This document shows, piece by piece, positions 25,274 through 35,300 of a stretch of DNA of 64,000 nt. The notes beneath the pieces are model-generated. The model did no database searches. It saw only the letters and a list, made by a program, of their open reading frames with translations, and had not been told where the DNA came from. Source of the DNA: an uncultured Lachnospiraceae bacterium (GTDB taxonomy: Bacteria > Bacillota > Clostridia > Lachnospirales > Lachnospiraceae); NCBI GenBank assembly GCA_900315505.1, contig OMZG01000001.1, positions 124,001-188,000 of the forward strand, read 5' to 3'. The translations under genes were made by a program, and so were the position numbers. Each line of letters starts with the position of its first letter. Position 1 is the first letter of the stretch.

Positions 25274-25302
25274 CGAAGATCAGTCGTGGCAAAAAAATGT
25301 CT
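25274..25302 (+). repeat. Right target-site duplication of the IS
   Basis: Second copy of the 29-base repeat. It keeps the ancestral context: TCT is followed by TGA, the original stop of the symporter, and its last T begins the -35 of the rny promoter. Confidence 0.88.
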
Positions 25303-25330
25303 TGACATCAATTCCGCAATACAATAAAAT
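25302..25330 (+). promoter_or_regulatory. Promoter of rny
   Basis: TTGACA at 25302-25307, 17 bases, TAAAAT at 25325-25330. The IS insertion point lies at its very upstream edge, so the promoter itself is intact but everything upstream of -35 is now IS-derived or duplicated DNA. Confidence 0.8.
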
Positions 25331-25372
25331 ATAAAGGTAAAAATTATATAAACCTATTAAGGAGGTGCTCCT

Positions 25373-26926
25373 GTGCTTGCAATAATAATCGCTGTAGCGG
25401 TGACGCTGGTGATTGCTATTCCGGTAAGCATTCTTGGTACCAACTCCTACCACAAGAAGGTAACAGAGAAGAAGGTAGGCGGAGCAGAGCAGCAGGCCCG
25501 TGTGATCATTGACGAGGCCGTGAAGACTGCTGAGACCAAGAAGAAGGAGATCCTGATCGAGGCTAAGGAAGAAGCAATGCGTTCGAAGAACGATCTCGAG
25601 AAAGAGGTCAGAGAGCGCAGGGCGGAGATTTCGAAGAGTGAATCCCGTGTCGCACAGAAGGAAGAGAATCTGGATAAGAAGCTCGAAAGTGCAGACAGGA
25701 AGGAGCAGTCACTCGTAGCCCGCGAGGAAAGGATCGAAAAGGAAAAGCAGGAAGTAGCGAAGCTGAATGAGCAAAGGGTACAGGAACTCGAACGAATCTC
25801 AGGACTTACCTCCCAACAGGCAAAAGAATATCTACTGAAAACTGTACAGGATGATGTAAAAGCAGACGCAGCAAAGTATGTTAAGGAGAGACTCGCAGAA
25901 GCCAAGGACGAGGCTGACAAGAAAGCGAAGGATATCGTAGTAACGGCTATCCAGAGATGCGCAGCAGATCATGTGGCCGAGTCTACTATCTCAGTAGTAC
26001 AGCTGCCAAATGATGAGATGAAAGGCCGGATCATCGGTCGAGAGGGAAGGAATATCCGTACCCTTGAGACTCTGACCGGAGTTGAACTTATCGTAGATGA
26101 TACACCGGAGGCAGTCGTTCTGTCTGCATTTGATCCGGTTCGCCGTGAGGTTGCGCGTATCGCCCTCGAGAAGCTGATCGTGGACGGTCGCATACATCCG
26201 GCACGTATCGAGGAAATGGTCGATAAAGCAAAGAAGGAGGTCGAGAATACCATCCGTGAGGAAGGTGAAGCGGCAGCCCTCGATGCAGGGGTACACGGTC
26301 TCGCACCTGAAGAGATCAGACTCTTGGGAAGGCTCAAGTACCGTACCAGCTTCGGACAGAATGTCCTGAAGCACTCAAGTGAAGTATCACAGTTAGCCGG
26401 ACTTCTCGCCGCAGAGGTGGGAGTCGATGTGCGTATAGCAAAGCGCGCAGGCCTTTTACATGATATAGGAAAGGCGGTCGATCACCAGCAGGAACAGTCG
26501 GAATCGCACGTTCAGCTCGGTGTCGATATCTGCAAGAAGTATAAGGAAGCTCCAATCGTGGTGAATGCAGTAGCAGCTCATCATGGTGATGTGGAGCCGG
26601 AATCACTGATCGCTATCCTGATCCAGGCGGCTGATACCATCAGCGCTGCCAGACCTGGAGCAAGACGTGAGACACTTGACAATTACACAAACAGAATTCA
26701 GCAGTTAGAGGACGTCGCGAACAGCTTCGATGGCGTCGAGAAATCTTTTGCCATACAGGCAGGAAGAGAGGTTCGTGTCATGGTAGTTCCTGAGAAAATA
26801 TCTGACGCGGATATGGTTCTTCTGGCCAGGGATATCACTAAGAAGATCGAGAATGAGCTTCAGTATCCTGGACAGATCAAGGTAAATGTGATCAGAGAAT
26901 CACGTGTTACTGATTATGCAAAGTAA
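25373..26926 (+). CDS. rny: Ribonuclease Y
   Basis: Membrane-bound endoribonuclease that starts mRNA decay in many Firmicutes. 517 residues, GTG start after AAGGAGGTG. One N-terminal membrane segment ([20 protein letters not shown]), a long charged coiled coil (about 30-190), a KH domain (about 205-270, [15 protein letters not shown]), and an HD domain (about 330-430) with the metal pair in [10 protein letters not shown] and AAHHGD. Length and order match the family. It has its own promoter and a strong terminator, hence a single-gene unit. Confidence 0.97.
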   Translation: MLAIIIAVAVTLVIAIPVSILGTNSYHKKVTEKKVGGAEQQARVIIDEAVKTAETKKKEILIEAKEEAMRSKNDLEKEVRERRAEISKSESRVAQKEENLDKKLESADRKEQSLVAREERIEKEKQEVAKLNEQRVQELERISGLTSQQAKEYLLKTVQDDVKADAAKYVKERLAEAKDEADKKAKDIVVTAIQRCAADHVAESTISVVQLPNDEMKGRIIGREGRNIRTLETLTGVELIVDDTPEAVVLSAFDPVRREVARIALEKLIVDGRIHPARIEEMVDKAKKEVENTIREEGEAAALDAGVHGLAPEEIRLLGRLKYRTSFGQNVLKHSSEVSQLAGLLAAEVGVDVRIAKRAGLLHDIGKAVDHQQEQSESHVQLGVDICKKYKEAPIVVNAVAAHHGDVEPESLIAILIQAADTISAARPGARRETLDNYTNRIQQLEDVANSFDGVEKSFAIQAGREVRVMVVPEKISDADMVLLARDITKKIENELQYPGQIKVNVIRESRVTDYAK

Positions 26927-26932
26927 ATGAGG

Positions 26933-26962
26933 AAGGGCCCGGCATGTGCCGGGCCCTTTATT
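26933..26962 (+). terminator. Intrinsic terminator of rny
   Basis: AAGGGCCCGGCA paired with TGCCGGGCCCTT around a two- to four-base loop, followed by TATTTAT. It starts seven bases after the rny stop. Confidence 0.85.
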
Positions 26963-27004
26963 TATCTGTCTTATTAAAAAAACACATATTTCATAAAATG
27001 TTCA

Positions 27005-27033
27005 TTGAAAACAATACCCCCATACCCTATAAT
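27005..27033 (+). promoter_or_regulatory. Promoter of the suf operon
   Basis: TTGAAA at 27005-27010, 17 bases, TATAAT at 27028-27033. The leader to sufC is about 80 bases. No clear IscR or Fur box was recognised. Confidence 0.7.
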
Positions 27034-27118
27034 ATCATTTGGTTGTAAAAACAATGGATTTTTGCATACAATCAATGATAAGATGTACCACAAATGAGAA
27101 TATAAGGAGGCTAAACAA

Positions 27119-27877
27119 ATGTCAGACATCCTTCAGGTAAAGGGTCTCAAGGTAAAGCTCGCAGATGAGGATACAGAGATCCTTCACGGAATAGATTTAA
27201 ATGTAGGAGCAGGTGAGGTGCACGTGCTCATGGGACCTAATGGTGCTGGAAAGTCCACCCTTGGTTCATCTCTTATGGGAGACCCGAGATACAGGATCAC
27301 AGATGGTAAGGTGATCTTCGATGGCCAGGAAATCACACACGAGACCACAGACAAGATAGCAAAGGCCGGAATCTTCATGTCATTCCAGAATCCGGTAGAG
27401 GTACCTGGAGTATCTGTAGCGAACTTTATCCGTACAGCAGTTGAGAATAAGACCGGTGAGCATATCAAGGCATGGGATTTCATGAAGGACCTGAAGAAGA
27501 CTATGAGGGTTCTCGATATGGACCCGTCATACGCAGAGCGTGACCTGAATGTAGGTTTCTCAGGCGGTGAGAAAAAGAAGGCTGAAATCCTCCAGCTCCT
27601 GATGCTGAAGCCACAGCTCGCAATTCTCGATGAGACAGATTCAGGACTTGATGTAGATGCAGTCCGTACAGTAAGCGCCGGAATCGAGGAGTACAAGAAG
27701 ACAGTAGGAGGCGCGCTTCTTATCATCACCCATGCTACGAGAATTCTTGAGTCGCTTAAGGTTGATAAGACCCATATCCTTGCCGATGGCAGGATCATCG
27801 CAGAGGGCGATGCATCAATGGTTGATGACATCAATGAGAACGGATTTGAGAAATATCTTAATAGTTCAAAGTCTTAA
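27119..27877 (+). CDS. sufC: Fe-S cluster assembly ATPase SufC
   Basis: ABC-type ATPase of the SufBCD scaffold, cytoplasmic. 252 residues. Walker A GPNGAGKST at about 38-46, signature FSGGEKKKAEI at about 147-157, Walker B LAILDETDSGLD at about 169-180, H-loop LLIITHATRI at about 200-209; the DETDSGLD variant is a mark of SufC. First gene of the operon, with a strong AAGGAGG site. A 63-base gap with a cruciform-forming repeat separates it from sufB. Confidence 0.97.
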   Translation: MSDILQVKGLKVKLADEDTEILHGIDLNVGAGEVHVLMGPNGAGKSTLGSSLMGDPRYRITDGKVIFDGQEITHETTDKIAKAGIFMSFQNPVEVPGVSVANFIRTAVENKTGEHIKAWDFMKDLKKTMRVLDMDPSYAERDLNVGFSGGEKKKAEILQLLMLKPQLAILDETDSGLDVDAVRTVSAGIEEYKKTVGGALLIITHATRILESLKVDKTHILADGRIIAEGDASMVDDINENGFEKYLNSSKS

Positions 27878-27919
27878 GTTCTAAGTTATGAGCTTAGAAC
27901 CTGGAACTCAGAACTTAAG
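27873..27919. repeat. AGTT-family inverted repeat, copy 1
   Basis: Outer arms CTTAAGTTCT (27873-27882) and AGAACTTAAG (27910-27919); an inner stem GTTCTAAG/CTTAGAAC is an alternative. Lies between sufC and sufB. Shares AAGTTATGAG and GGAACTCAGAACTT words with four other gaps in the window. Confidence 0.6.
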
Positions 27920-27940
27920 AACTATGCAGAGGTGAATATA

Positions 27941-29350
27941 GTGAAAGAAAAAACACAGGTTGCTGATATAGATCGCAGCATGTATGATTTCCGGTATTCA
28001 GAGGATGATGCCTACAAGGTAGATGAGGGACTGACACCGGAGATAGTAGAGCAGATTTCAAAGGAGAAGAACGATCCGGACTGGATGCGTGAATTCCGTC
28101 TGAAGTCGCTCGAGATATACAATCAGATCCCGGTTCCAAACTGGGGACCGTCGATCGAGGGACTTGACATGGATCACATCGTGACCTATGTCCGCCCTAA
28201 GGACAACAAGATGGAAAACGACTGGGACAATGTCCCGACAGATATCAAGGATACCTTCGAGAAGCTGGGTATCCCACAGGCAGAGCGCAAGTCTCTCGCC
28301 GGAGTCGGAGCCCAGTACGATTCAGAGCTCGTATATCATAATGTAAAGGATTCAGTAGCAGAGAAGGGTGTCGTATATACAGATATTGAGAGCGCCCTGC
28401 ACGGACCGTATGCAGATATGATCCACGACCATTTCATGAAGCTGGTTCCGCCTACAGATCACAAATTCGCGGCTCTTCACGGAGCAGTATGGTCGGGCGG
28501 TTCATTCGTGTATGTGCCGAAGGGAGTTCACTTAGATTTCCCGCTTCAGTCATACTTCAGACTGAATGCCAAGGGCGCAGGACAGTTCGAGCATACGCTG
28601 ATCATAGTAGATGATGACGCATACCTTCATTTCATCGAGGGATGCTCAGCTCCTAAGTATAATGTGGCCAATCTTCATGCCGGCTGCGTAGAACTTTTTA
28701 TCGGGAAAAATGCTACGCTCCGTTATTCAACGATCGAGAACTGGTCGAAGAATATGTACAATCTGAACACCAAGCGTGCCCGCGTGGATGAGGGCGGCAA
28801 GGTAGAGTGGATCTCAGGTTCATTCGGATCACACGTATCATATCTGTACCCGATGAGCGTGCTTGCAGGAAAGGGTTCACGTTCAGAGTTTACTTCTGTT
28901 ACCTTCGCAGGAAAGGGACAGAACCTCGATACAGGCTGCAAGGTAGTCCATGCAGCACCTGATACCTCATCATATGTCAATACCAGAAGTATCAGTAAGG
29001 ACGGCGGTATCTCGACATTCAGAAGCGCTGTGACTATAGCAGAGAACGCCACAGGCTCGAAGTCCTCAGTTTCCTGCCAGTCTCTGATGCTCGATGATAT
29101 ATCAAGATCAGATACGATACCGGCAATGGATATCAGGACTTCAGATGCCGATGTAGGTCATGAGGCCAAGATCGGACGTATCTCTGATGAGGTAGTCTTC
29201 TATCTGATGAGCAGAGGAATGAGCGAGGAGGATGCGAGAGCCCTTATCGTATCAGGATTTGCAGACAATGTCGGGAAAGAGCTGCCGCTCGAGTATGCAG
29301 TAGAGATGAATAACCTGATCCAGTTAGAGATGAAAGGAGCGATTGGTTGA
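27941..29350 (+). CDS. sufB: Fe-S cluster scaffold protein SufB
   Basis: 469 residues from GTG 27941; an in-frame GTG nine bases earlier is itself part of the AGAGGTG ribosome binding site. SufB carries the beta-helix core where the cluster is built with SufC and SufD. Family text: PDWMREFRLKSLEIY near 45, FVYVPKGVHLDFPLQSYFR near 187-205, DEGGKVEWISGSFGSH near 283, AIGR-type end DVGHEAKIGRISDEVVFYLMSRG near 405-427. Confidence 0.96.
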   Translation: MKEKTQVADIDRSMYDFRYSEDDAYKVDEGLTPEIVEQISKEKNDPDWMREFRLKSLEIYNQIPVPNWGPSIEGLDMDHIVTYVRPKDNKMENDWDNVPTDIKDTFEKLGIPQAERKSLAGVGAQYDSELVYHNVKDSVAEKGVVYTDIESALHGPYADMIHDHFMKLVPPTDHKFAALHGAVWSGGSFVYVPKGVHLDFPLQSYFRLNAKGAGQFEHTLIIVDDDAYLHFIEGCSAPKYNVANLHAGCVELFIGKNATLRYSTIENWSKNMYNLNTKRARVDEGGKVEWISGSFGSHVSYLYPMSVLAGKGSRSEFTSVTFAGKGQNLDTGCKVVHAAPDTSSYVNTRSISKDGGISTFRSAVTIAENATGSKSSVSCQSLMLDDISRSDTIPAMDIRTSDADVGHEAKIGRISDEVVFYLMSRGMSEEDARALIVSGFADNVGKELPLEYAVEMNNLIQLEMKGAIG

Positions 29351-29356
29351 CCGAAA

Positions 29357-29465
29357 GCACATAGGCGAGAGCGAGCCGAAGGCGAAGGTCGAGCCATGTG
29401 CGAGGTCGTTCTTTGAGATTAGTGAGAACGAGTCGAAGACGAAGTTCGAACTTAACGAAAAGAAC
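29357..29465 (+). repeat. Two tandem structured units between sufB and sufD
   Basis: Unit 1 (29357-29401) is closed by GCACAT/ATGTGC, unit 2 (29408-29465) by GTTCTT/AAGAAC. The inner parts are homologous: GAGCCGAAGGCGAAGGTCGA against GAGTCGAAGACGAAGTTCGA. The small hairpin GCC-GAA-GGC (29375-29383) becomes GTC-GAA-GAC (29432-29440), a compensatory change. The closing stems differ in sequence but both pair. Probably RNA structure in the operon transcript, after sufB and before the sufD ribosome binding site. Confidence 0.55.
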
Positions 29466-29488
29466 TTCATTGAATGGAGGTCTTATAA

Positions 29489-30532
29489 ATGAGTGAATTA
29501 AAGCTTAACATCCTGCCGTCTCCTACCTGGAACTGGCTTCGGATGAACGATACACAGGCACAGATAAAAAGTACCGACGGAGCTGCCGTTCCGCAGATCA
29601 CCCTGACTTCAGGGGTCAGTGAAAATGACGGTATTTTCCCGGCAGCCTACGATGGCGGTATCGGCGTAGATTTTTCAAAGTTCTTAGACGATGAAAAGGT
29701 CGGGACCGAGGTATTTGACATAAACGCTGATACGTCGGAACCTCTTAAGCTGTCTTTTGCATATGACAGTGATAAGACATTGGATAACCGCTTCGTGATA
29801 AATCTCGCCGAATCCAAAAAAGCGACAGTCATCATGAATTTCGCTGCCGGGCAGAATGCCGGACAGTACAGCGTACAGACCGCGGCCCGCATCGCCAGGG
29901 GCGCTGAGCTTACAGTGGTCCAGGTCATGAGATTTTCGGATCAGGCCACATTTTTAAATGATATAGGAACTGACATCGATAACGGCGGAAAGTTCAACCT
30001 CGTCCAGATAGTCCTTGGCGGAAAGAACGTATTCTTAGGAGTAAAGAACCGTCTGTCAGGTGAGAAGAGTGCCATTGACATGAAGCTCGGCTACTACATG
30101 ACAGGCGATGATAACCTCGATGTAAACTATGTCGCAAGCCATACAGGAAAGAAGACCACCTGTGACATCTACGCAAACGGAGTTCTCCGTGACAGAGCTC
30201 AGAAGACCTTCCGTGGAACCATCGATTTCATCAAAGGCTGCAAGGGCGCAAAGGGCAATGAGATGGAGGATGTCCTTCTCATGGACAAGCCTGTGAAAAA
30301 TAAGACAATTCCTGTCATCCTCTGTGCAGAGGAAGATGTCGAGGGAAATCACGGAGCTACTATCGGAAAGCTCGCAAAGGATGTACTTTTCTATCTCGAA
30401 AGCCGCGGCATGAGCCAGGAAGCAGTCTATGAGATGATGGCGCGCGCAAGGATCGATGCGATAGCCGCAGAGATACCGGACGATGAGACAAGAGAGCTGG
30501 TCGGAAAGTATTTGGACGAGTTCAGAAGGTGA
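29489..30532 (+). CDS. sufD: Fe-S cluster assembly protein SufD
   Basis: 347 residues, a paralogue of SufB forming the SufBCD complex. ATG after GGAGG. The N-terminal third is divergent (KLNILPSPTWNWLRMND), the beta-helix core is at about 95-300, and the C-terminus has the family ending EVEGNHGAT-type (EEDVEGNHGATIGKL near 275-289) followed by FYLESRGMSQEAVYEMM. Preceded by the tandem hairpins. Confidence 0.93.
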   Translation: MSELKLNILPSPTWNWLRMNDTQAQIKSTDGAAVPQITLTSGVSENDGIFPAAYDGGIGVDFSKFLDDEKVGTEVFDINADTSEPLKLSFAYDSDKTLDNRFVINLAESKKATVIMNFAAGQNAGQYSVQTAARIARGAELTVVQVMRFSDQATFLNDIGTDIDNGGKFNLVQIVLGGKNVFLGVKNRLSGEKSAIDMKLGYYMTGDDNLDVNYVASHTGKKTTCDIYANGVLRDRAQKTFRGTIDFIKGCKGAKGNEMEDVLLMDKPVKNKTIPVILCAEEDVEGNHGATIGKLAKDVLFYLESRGMSQEAVYEMMARARIDAIAAEIPDDETRELVGKYLDEFRR

Positions 30533-30540
30533 GGCCTGAA

Positions 30541-31749
30541 TTGGACATTAAAAAAGAGTTTCCTATATTAGAAAAGAGACAGATAGTCTACCTTGACAAC
30601 GCAGCAACGACACAGAAGCCGCCATGCGTTATAGAGGCGGCCAGCAGATACTATAACGAGAATAACGCGAACCCGCTCAGAGGTCTCTACCAGTTGTCTA
30701 TAGACGCGACAGACGAGTACGAGAACTCGAGGCAGGAAGTCGCTGACTTTATCGGGGCAGCAGACAAGTCCGAGATCATTTTTACAAGGAATGCGACAGA
30801 GAGCCTTAACCTCGTGGCATATGCATACGCGAGAAACTTCCTGCATGAGGGCGACGAGGTCATCACGACCATCGCCGAACACCACTCAAATATGATCCCG
30901 TGGCAGCAGGCCTGCAAGGCTACCGGAGCTCACCTGACCTATCTCTACTGCGAGAAGGACGGCACGATGACTCCTGAGATGCTTGAAAAGATCATTTCAG
31001 ACAAGACGAAGATCGTAGCCGTGACCCAGGTGTCCAATGTATTCGGCCGCGTGAACGACATCAAGGGATTTGCCGAGGTAGCTCATAAGCATGGAGCTAT
31101 TCTCGTAGCAGACGGCGCTCAGTCGGTGCCGCACATCCCTGTAAATGTCCAGGATCTGGACTGCGATTTTCTCTCATTCTCCGGCCACAAGATGTACGCT
31201 CCGATGGGAATCGGAGTCCTCTATGGAAAGAAAGACCTCCTCGAAAAAATGCCGCCGTTCCTTTTCGGTGGTGAGATGATAGAGTATGTGACGACTGAGG
31301 GTGCTACCTGGGCCGAGCTTCCACACAAGTTCGAAGCCGGAACTGTAAATGTCGGTGGTGCTGTCGGACTCCGTGAGGCAATTCACTTCATGAAGCGCTT
31401 CGGCTGGGAAAAAATCGAGAAGCGCGAAGAAGAGCTGACGACATATGCCATGGAGAAGATGGCTGATTATCCGTATGTACATATCATAGGCTCAAAGGAT
31501 CCTAAGGAGCATCACGGAATCCTCACTTTTACTATAGATGGAGTTCATCCGCATGATTGTGCAGCTATTTTTGACGAGCACGGAGTAGCAATAAGAGCCG
31601 GCCATCACTGCGCTCAGCCGCTGCTCAAGTACCTGGGCACTATGTCCACAGTCAGGGCTTCGATGGCTTTTTATAATGACAAAAAGGATATTGATACATT
31701 CTATGATGCACTCGTAAGTATCAGGAAGGAAATGGGATTAGATGGCTAA
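30541..31749 (+). CDS. sufS: Cysteine desulfurase SufS
   Basis: PLP enzyme that moves sulfur from cysteine to SufU. 402 residues from TTG 30541, six bases after AGGTGAGG; the GTG at 30529 has no spaced ribosome binding site. DIKKEFPILEKRQIVYLDNAATTQKP is the family start. Lys217 in FSGHKM binds PLP, and Cys357 in AGHHCAQP is the persulfide cysteine. The coding frame starts nine bases after the sufD stop and ends overlapping sufU by eight bases. Confidence 0.96.
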   Translation: MDIKKEFPILEKRQIVYLDNAATTQKPPCVIEAASRYYNENNANPLRGLYQLSIDATDEYENSRQEVADFIGAADKSEIIFTRNATESLNLVAYAYARNFLHEGDEVITTIAEHHSNMIPWQQACKATGAHLTYLYCEKDGTMTPEMLEKIISDKTKIVAVTQVSNVFGRVNDIKGFAEVAHKHGAILVADGAQSVPHIPVNVQDLDCDFLSFSGHKMYAPMGIGVLYGKKDLLEKMPPFLFGGEMIEYVTTEGATWAELPHKFEAGTVNVGGAVGLREAIHFMKRFGWEKIEKREEELTTYAMEKMADYPYVHIIGSKDPKEHHGILTFTIDGVHPHDCAAIFDEHGVAIRAGHHCAQPLLKYLGTMSTVRASMAFYNDKKDIDTFYDALVSIRKEMGLDG

Positions 31750-32200
31750 CAGTACATTTTACAAGGAGCTCGTTACCGATCACAACCTGCATCCTGCACA
31801 CAAGCATCATATGGACGGTGCCAATCTCACACTCGAGGGTGTGAACCCGTCATGTGGTGATGATATTATTATCAATCTCAAGGTTGATGACAATGACAAG
31901 ATCGTAGATGGTGCGTTTGAGGGTGATGGATGTGCCATTTCCCAGGCTTCTGCCGATATGATGATGGACCTGATCATAGGGAAGTCAAAGGATGAGGCAC
32001 TGCATCTGGCAGATATTTTTCTTCGGATGATAAAGGGAAGCATCACCGATGAAGAGAAGGATGAGCTTGAAGAAGCCGGTGTCCTTCAGGACGTGAGCCA
32101 TATGCCGGCACGTGTTAAGTGTGCAGTGCTCGGATGGCACACGATTCAGGAGATGTTCGGGGAAGAGAATGAGAAAGCAAAGGAAGAAGCTAAAAAATAG
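31742..32200 (+). CDS. sufU: Sulfur acceptor/zinc protein SufU
   Basis: 152 residues, IscU-like fold. The zinc/sulfur-transfer residues are visible as NPSCGDD near 36-42, GDGCAISQAS near 60-69 and the C-terminal RVKCAVLGWHT near 124-134. In Firmicutes SufU accepts persulfide from SufS by zinc-cysteine exchange. Last gene of the operon, followed after 13 bases by a terminator. Confidence 0.95.
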   Translation: MANSTFYKELVTDHNLHPAHKHHMDGANLTLEGVNPSCGDDIIINLKVDDNDKIVDGAFEGDGCAISQASADMMMDLIIGKSKDEALHLADIFLRMIKGSITDEEKDELEEAGVLQDVSHMPARVKCAVLGWHTIQEMFGEENEKAKEEAKK

Positions 32201-32212
32201 GAGCGCAACTAC

Positions 32213-32249
32213 GGCCATCCGTGACTCATGTCACGGACGGCTTTTTTTT
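32213..32249 (+). terminator. Intrinsic terminator of the suf operon
   Basis: GCC-AT-CCGTGAC, loop TCAT, GTCACGG-AC-GGC, then eight T (32242-32249). Confidence 0.9.
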
Positions 32250-32260
32250 GCAGTATTGTC

Positions 32261-32289
32261 TTTACTTATTTGCTATTCTATGATATAAT
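32261..32289 (+). promoter_or_regulatory. Promoter of the addBA unit
   Basis: TTTACT at 32261-32266, 17 bases, TATAAT at 32284-32289 preceded by TGA, so also an extended -10. Thirty bases before the addB ATG. Confidence 0.7.
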
Positions 32290-32318
32290 ACGAACAGACG
32301 TTCAGAAAGGAGAGGCGC

Positions 32319-35300
32319 ATGAATCTTCAGATCATCGCCGGTCCGTCGGGGGCCGGGAAATCCACTTATATTTACAGGAAGATAGTAGACGAGGCACAGC
32401 AGAATCCGAAGAAGCACTACCTGATTCTCGTGCCGCTTCAGTATTCGATGCAGACCCAGAGGATCCTTGTCTTTCTGCATCCACGCAGGAGTATCATGAA
32501 TATCGATGTCCTGTCGTTCGAGAGACTGGCATACAGGGTATTCGATGAGCTCGGCACGAAGAAGACACAGTGTCTCGATGAGACGGGGAAGGTGCTTCTT
32601 CTGAGGCACGCTGCAGCTCTCATTCAGGACGATCTGGGAATTCTCAGGAGGAATATGGGCCGCAGGGGATATATTGACGAGGTCAAGTCACTTATCTCTG
32701 AGCTGATGCAGTATGGCTATACTCCGGATGATGTGTCATCAATGGCATCAGGTGAGGCTCTGCCTGCCACTTTCCGGGAGAAGGCAGAGGATATAGAGAA
32801 GCTATACAGGGAGTTCCTGGCACTCCTTGATGAGAGCATGTTCACTCAGGAGCAGGTGCTTTCTCTTCTGTGTGAGGTTGCAGACAGATCAGAGCTGCTG
32901 CGTGACAGTGTGATAGTGCTCGATGGTTATACGGGCTTTACGCCTGTGCAGAAGGAGCTGCTTGGCAGGATATTTCCACTCGTGGATACCGTCTATGCCT
33001 GTATCACCTGCGATCCTGATACAGATCTGTACAATGAGGGCAGCGAAGAGGGCCTTTTTCATATGTCACGGGAGGAATCCTCTTTTCTTATTTCTCTGGC
33101 AGGAGAGCATCTCTGCGATCCGGTGATCATTGACAGAGGGCAGGGCAGATTTACGGATTCTGCGGAGATGGCCTTTCTTGAGCAGCATATATTCAGAGAG
33201 GATGGAAGCACGATGTCACTCTCAGGCGGAGTGAAGGAGGACGGGCTCTGTGATACTGCCGCCAGTCTCATCCGTACCCGCAATGTGAATACAGAGCTTC
33301 TATATACCGCAGAGAAGATACACGAGCTGGTCAGGACAGAGAAGGGGCTTCACTACAGGGATATAGCCGTAGTCTGCCCTGATGTGGAGGCTTACAGATA
33401 TTCTATTGAGAGGGTTTATGCTGCATCAGGGATTCCGGTCTTTCTCGATGAGAGGAAGCAGACGCAGTTCAATCCTCTGACGGAGCTCGTGGATGCGGCC
33501 CTCGATATGGTAAAGCGGCATCTTTCGTATGAGACAGTCATGCGTTTTCTCAGAAGTGGTCTTACTCCGCTCACGGTGGATGAGACTGATATTCTTGATG
33601 ACTATCTGTATGAGGCTGCATTCAGGAACACTACATATCTCTCGAAGCCATTCGTTCGGCATACCCAGGATTTCCACAGGGAAGAGGATCTGGAGAAGGT
33701 AGAGGCCATCAGAGTGAAGCTGGCTGAGCCTCTGATGAGGTTCTATGATGCCGAGAAGTCGAAGACTGCTACTGTCACACAGAGACTTACGGCTCTCTTC
33801 GGTCTGCTTACGGATTTTGACGCGGAGAGGAAGCTCCTCGAGCGGGCTTCATCGAAGGAAGAGGCAGGAGATATGGTATCTGCAGATCTATACCGCAGGA
33901 TGTATGGATTTCTGTGTGATCTGTCTGATCAGATGGTATCTCTTCTCGGTGATGAGAGGATGAACGTATCGGATTTCAGGGATATGCTGCTTGATGGTCT
34001 CGATGCAGTAAAGCCGGCAACCGTGCCGAAGAGCAATGACGCAGTGGCCTTCGGAGACTTAGAGAGGACGAGGCTTTCAGATGTGAAGGTGCTTTTCCTG
34101 ATCGGTGCAGGAGATGACCAGATCCCCAGGTCGACAGATTCAGGCGGCATCTTTTCACAGGAGGAGAGAACTATCCTTGCTGATGAGGGATATGAGCTCG
34201 CGCCTACTGATGAGCAGAAGAGCATCCGGCAGAGGTTCTATCTGTATCTGGTGCTTACGAAGGCAAGGGAGCGTATTTATATTTCATATCATGAGGCAGG
34301 TGATGATGATAGCGGAGTAGGTGAATCATACCTTTTTGAAGAGATGAGAAAGCTGTTCCCGGGGCTTTCTACAAGAGAGGTGCGCCCTGATGATCCGGTA
34401 TTCCTGGAGACTGAGAATAGTGCAGATATCGTGATGACCAGAGGCATACGCGATATGGTGAATTCCGGGGTGTCATCTGATGTGAAGGACCGTACGGTAT
34501 CGCTGCTTGATGTGAAGAGCATTTCAGGGAGAGAGGATGAGAGAAGGGCCTTTACCAGAGCTGCCTTCTTCGAGAATGCGAAGACACCGTTGCAGAAGGC
34601 CGTGACAGAGGCTCTGTATGGGAAGAATCTTCTGATGTCAGTCAGCAGACTGGAGACCTTTGCAGAGTGCGCATACACATATTTCCTTCAGTATGGTCTG
34701 AGACTTCGTGCCAGGAAGAGGAATGAATTCGCCAGTCTCGATCTCGGGAATCTGTACCACGGAGCTCTCGAGAAATACGCCAGGGGACTTAAGGATGCCG
34801 GCCTGACATGGGACAGCTTATCAGAGGCAGATATGCAGGCCAGACTTCTTGAAAGCTTCAGGGCAGAGCTTGGAAGCTTCAGCGATACAGAGATTTTTGC
34901 AGATGCGAGAGAGGGACATTTCTCCAGGCAGGCCTTCTCGAATCTGCTGTTCAATACCGGCATCATGACAGAGCAGATCAGGGCCGGGAGCTTTGTGCCT
35001 GCATATTTCGAGCAGGAGCTCACGGGCTTTAGCGATCCGTCTGATCTGACAGTGCCTATCGGAGATGGCCGTACTCTGTCCCTTACCGGAAAGATCGACA
35101 GGATCGATATAGCCAGTGGCGCTGGAGCTTGCTATGTGAAGATCATTGATTACAAGACGGGGAAGAACAGGCTTGATCCGACGAAGATATATGCAGGCAT
35201 CCAGCTTCAGCTGCTAGTTTACCTGAATGCTGCCATAGATGCCCTTGGCAGGAGAACCGACAGGAAGGTCCTTCCAGGAGCAGTATTCTATTATCATATC

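Noticed and set aside
23501-25302. Composite or genomic island bounded by the 29-bp repeats as att sites
   Set aside because: There is no integrase and no cargo gene; a transposase with matching terminal inverted repeats explains the repeats better.
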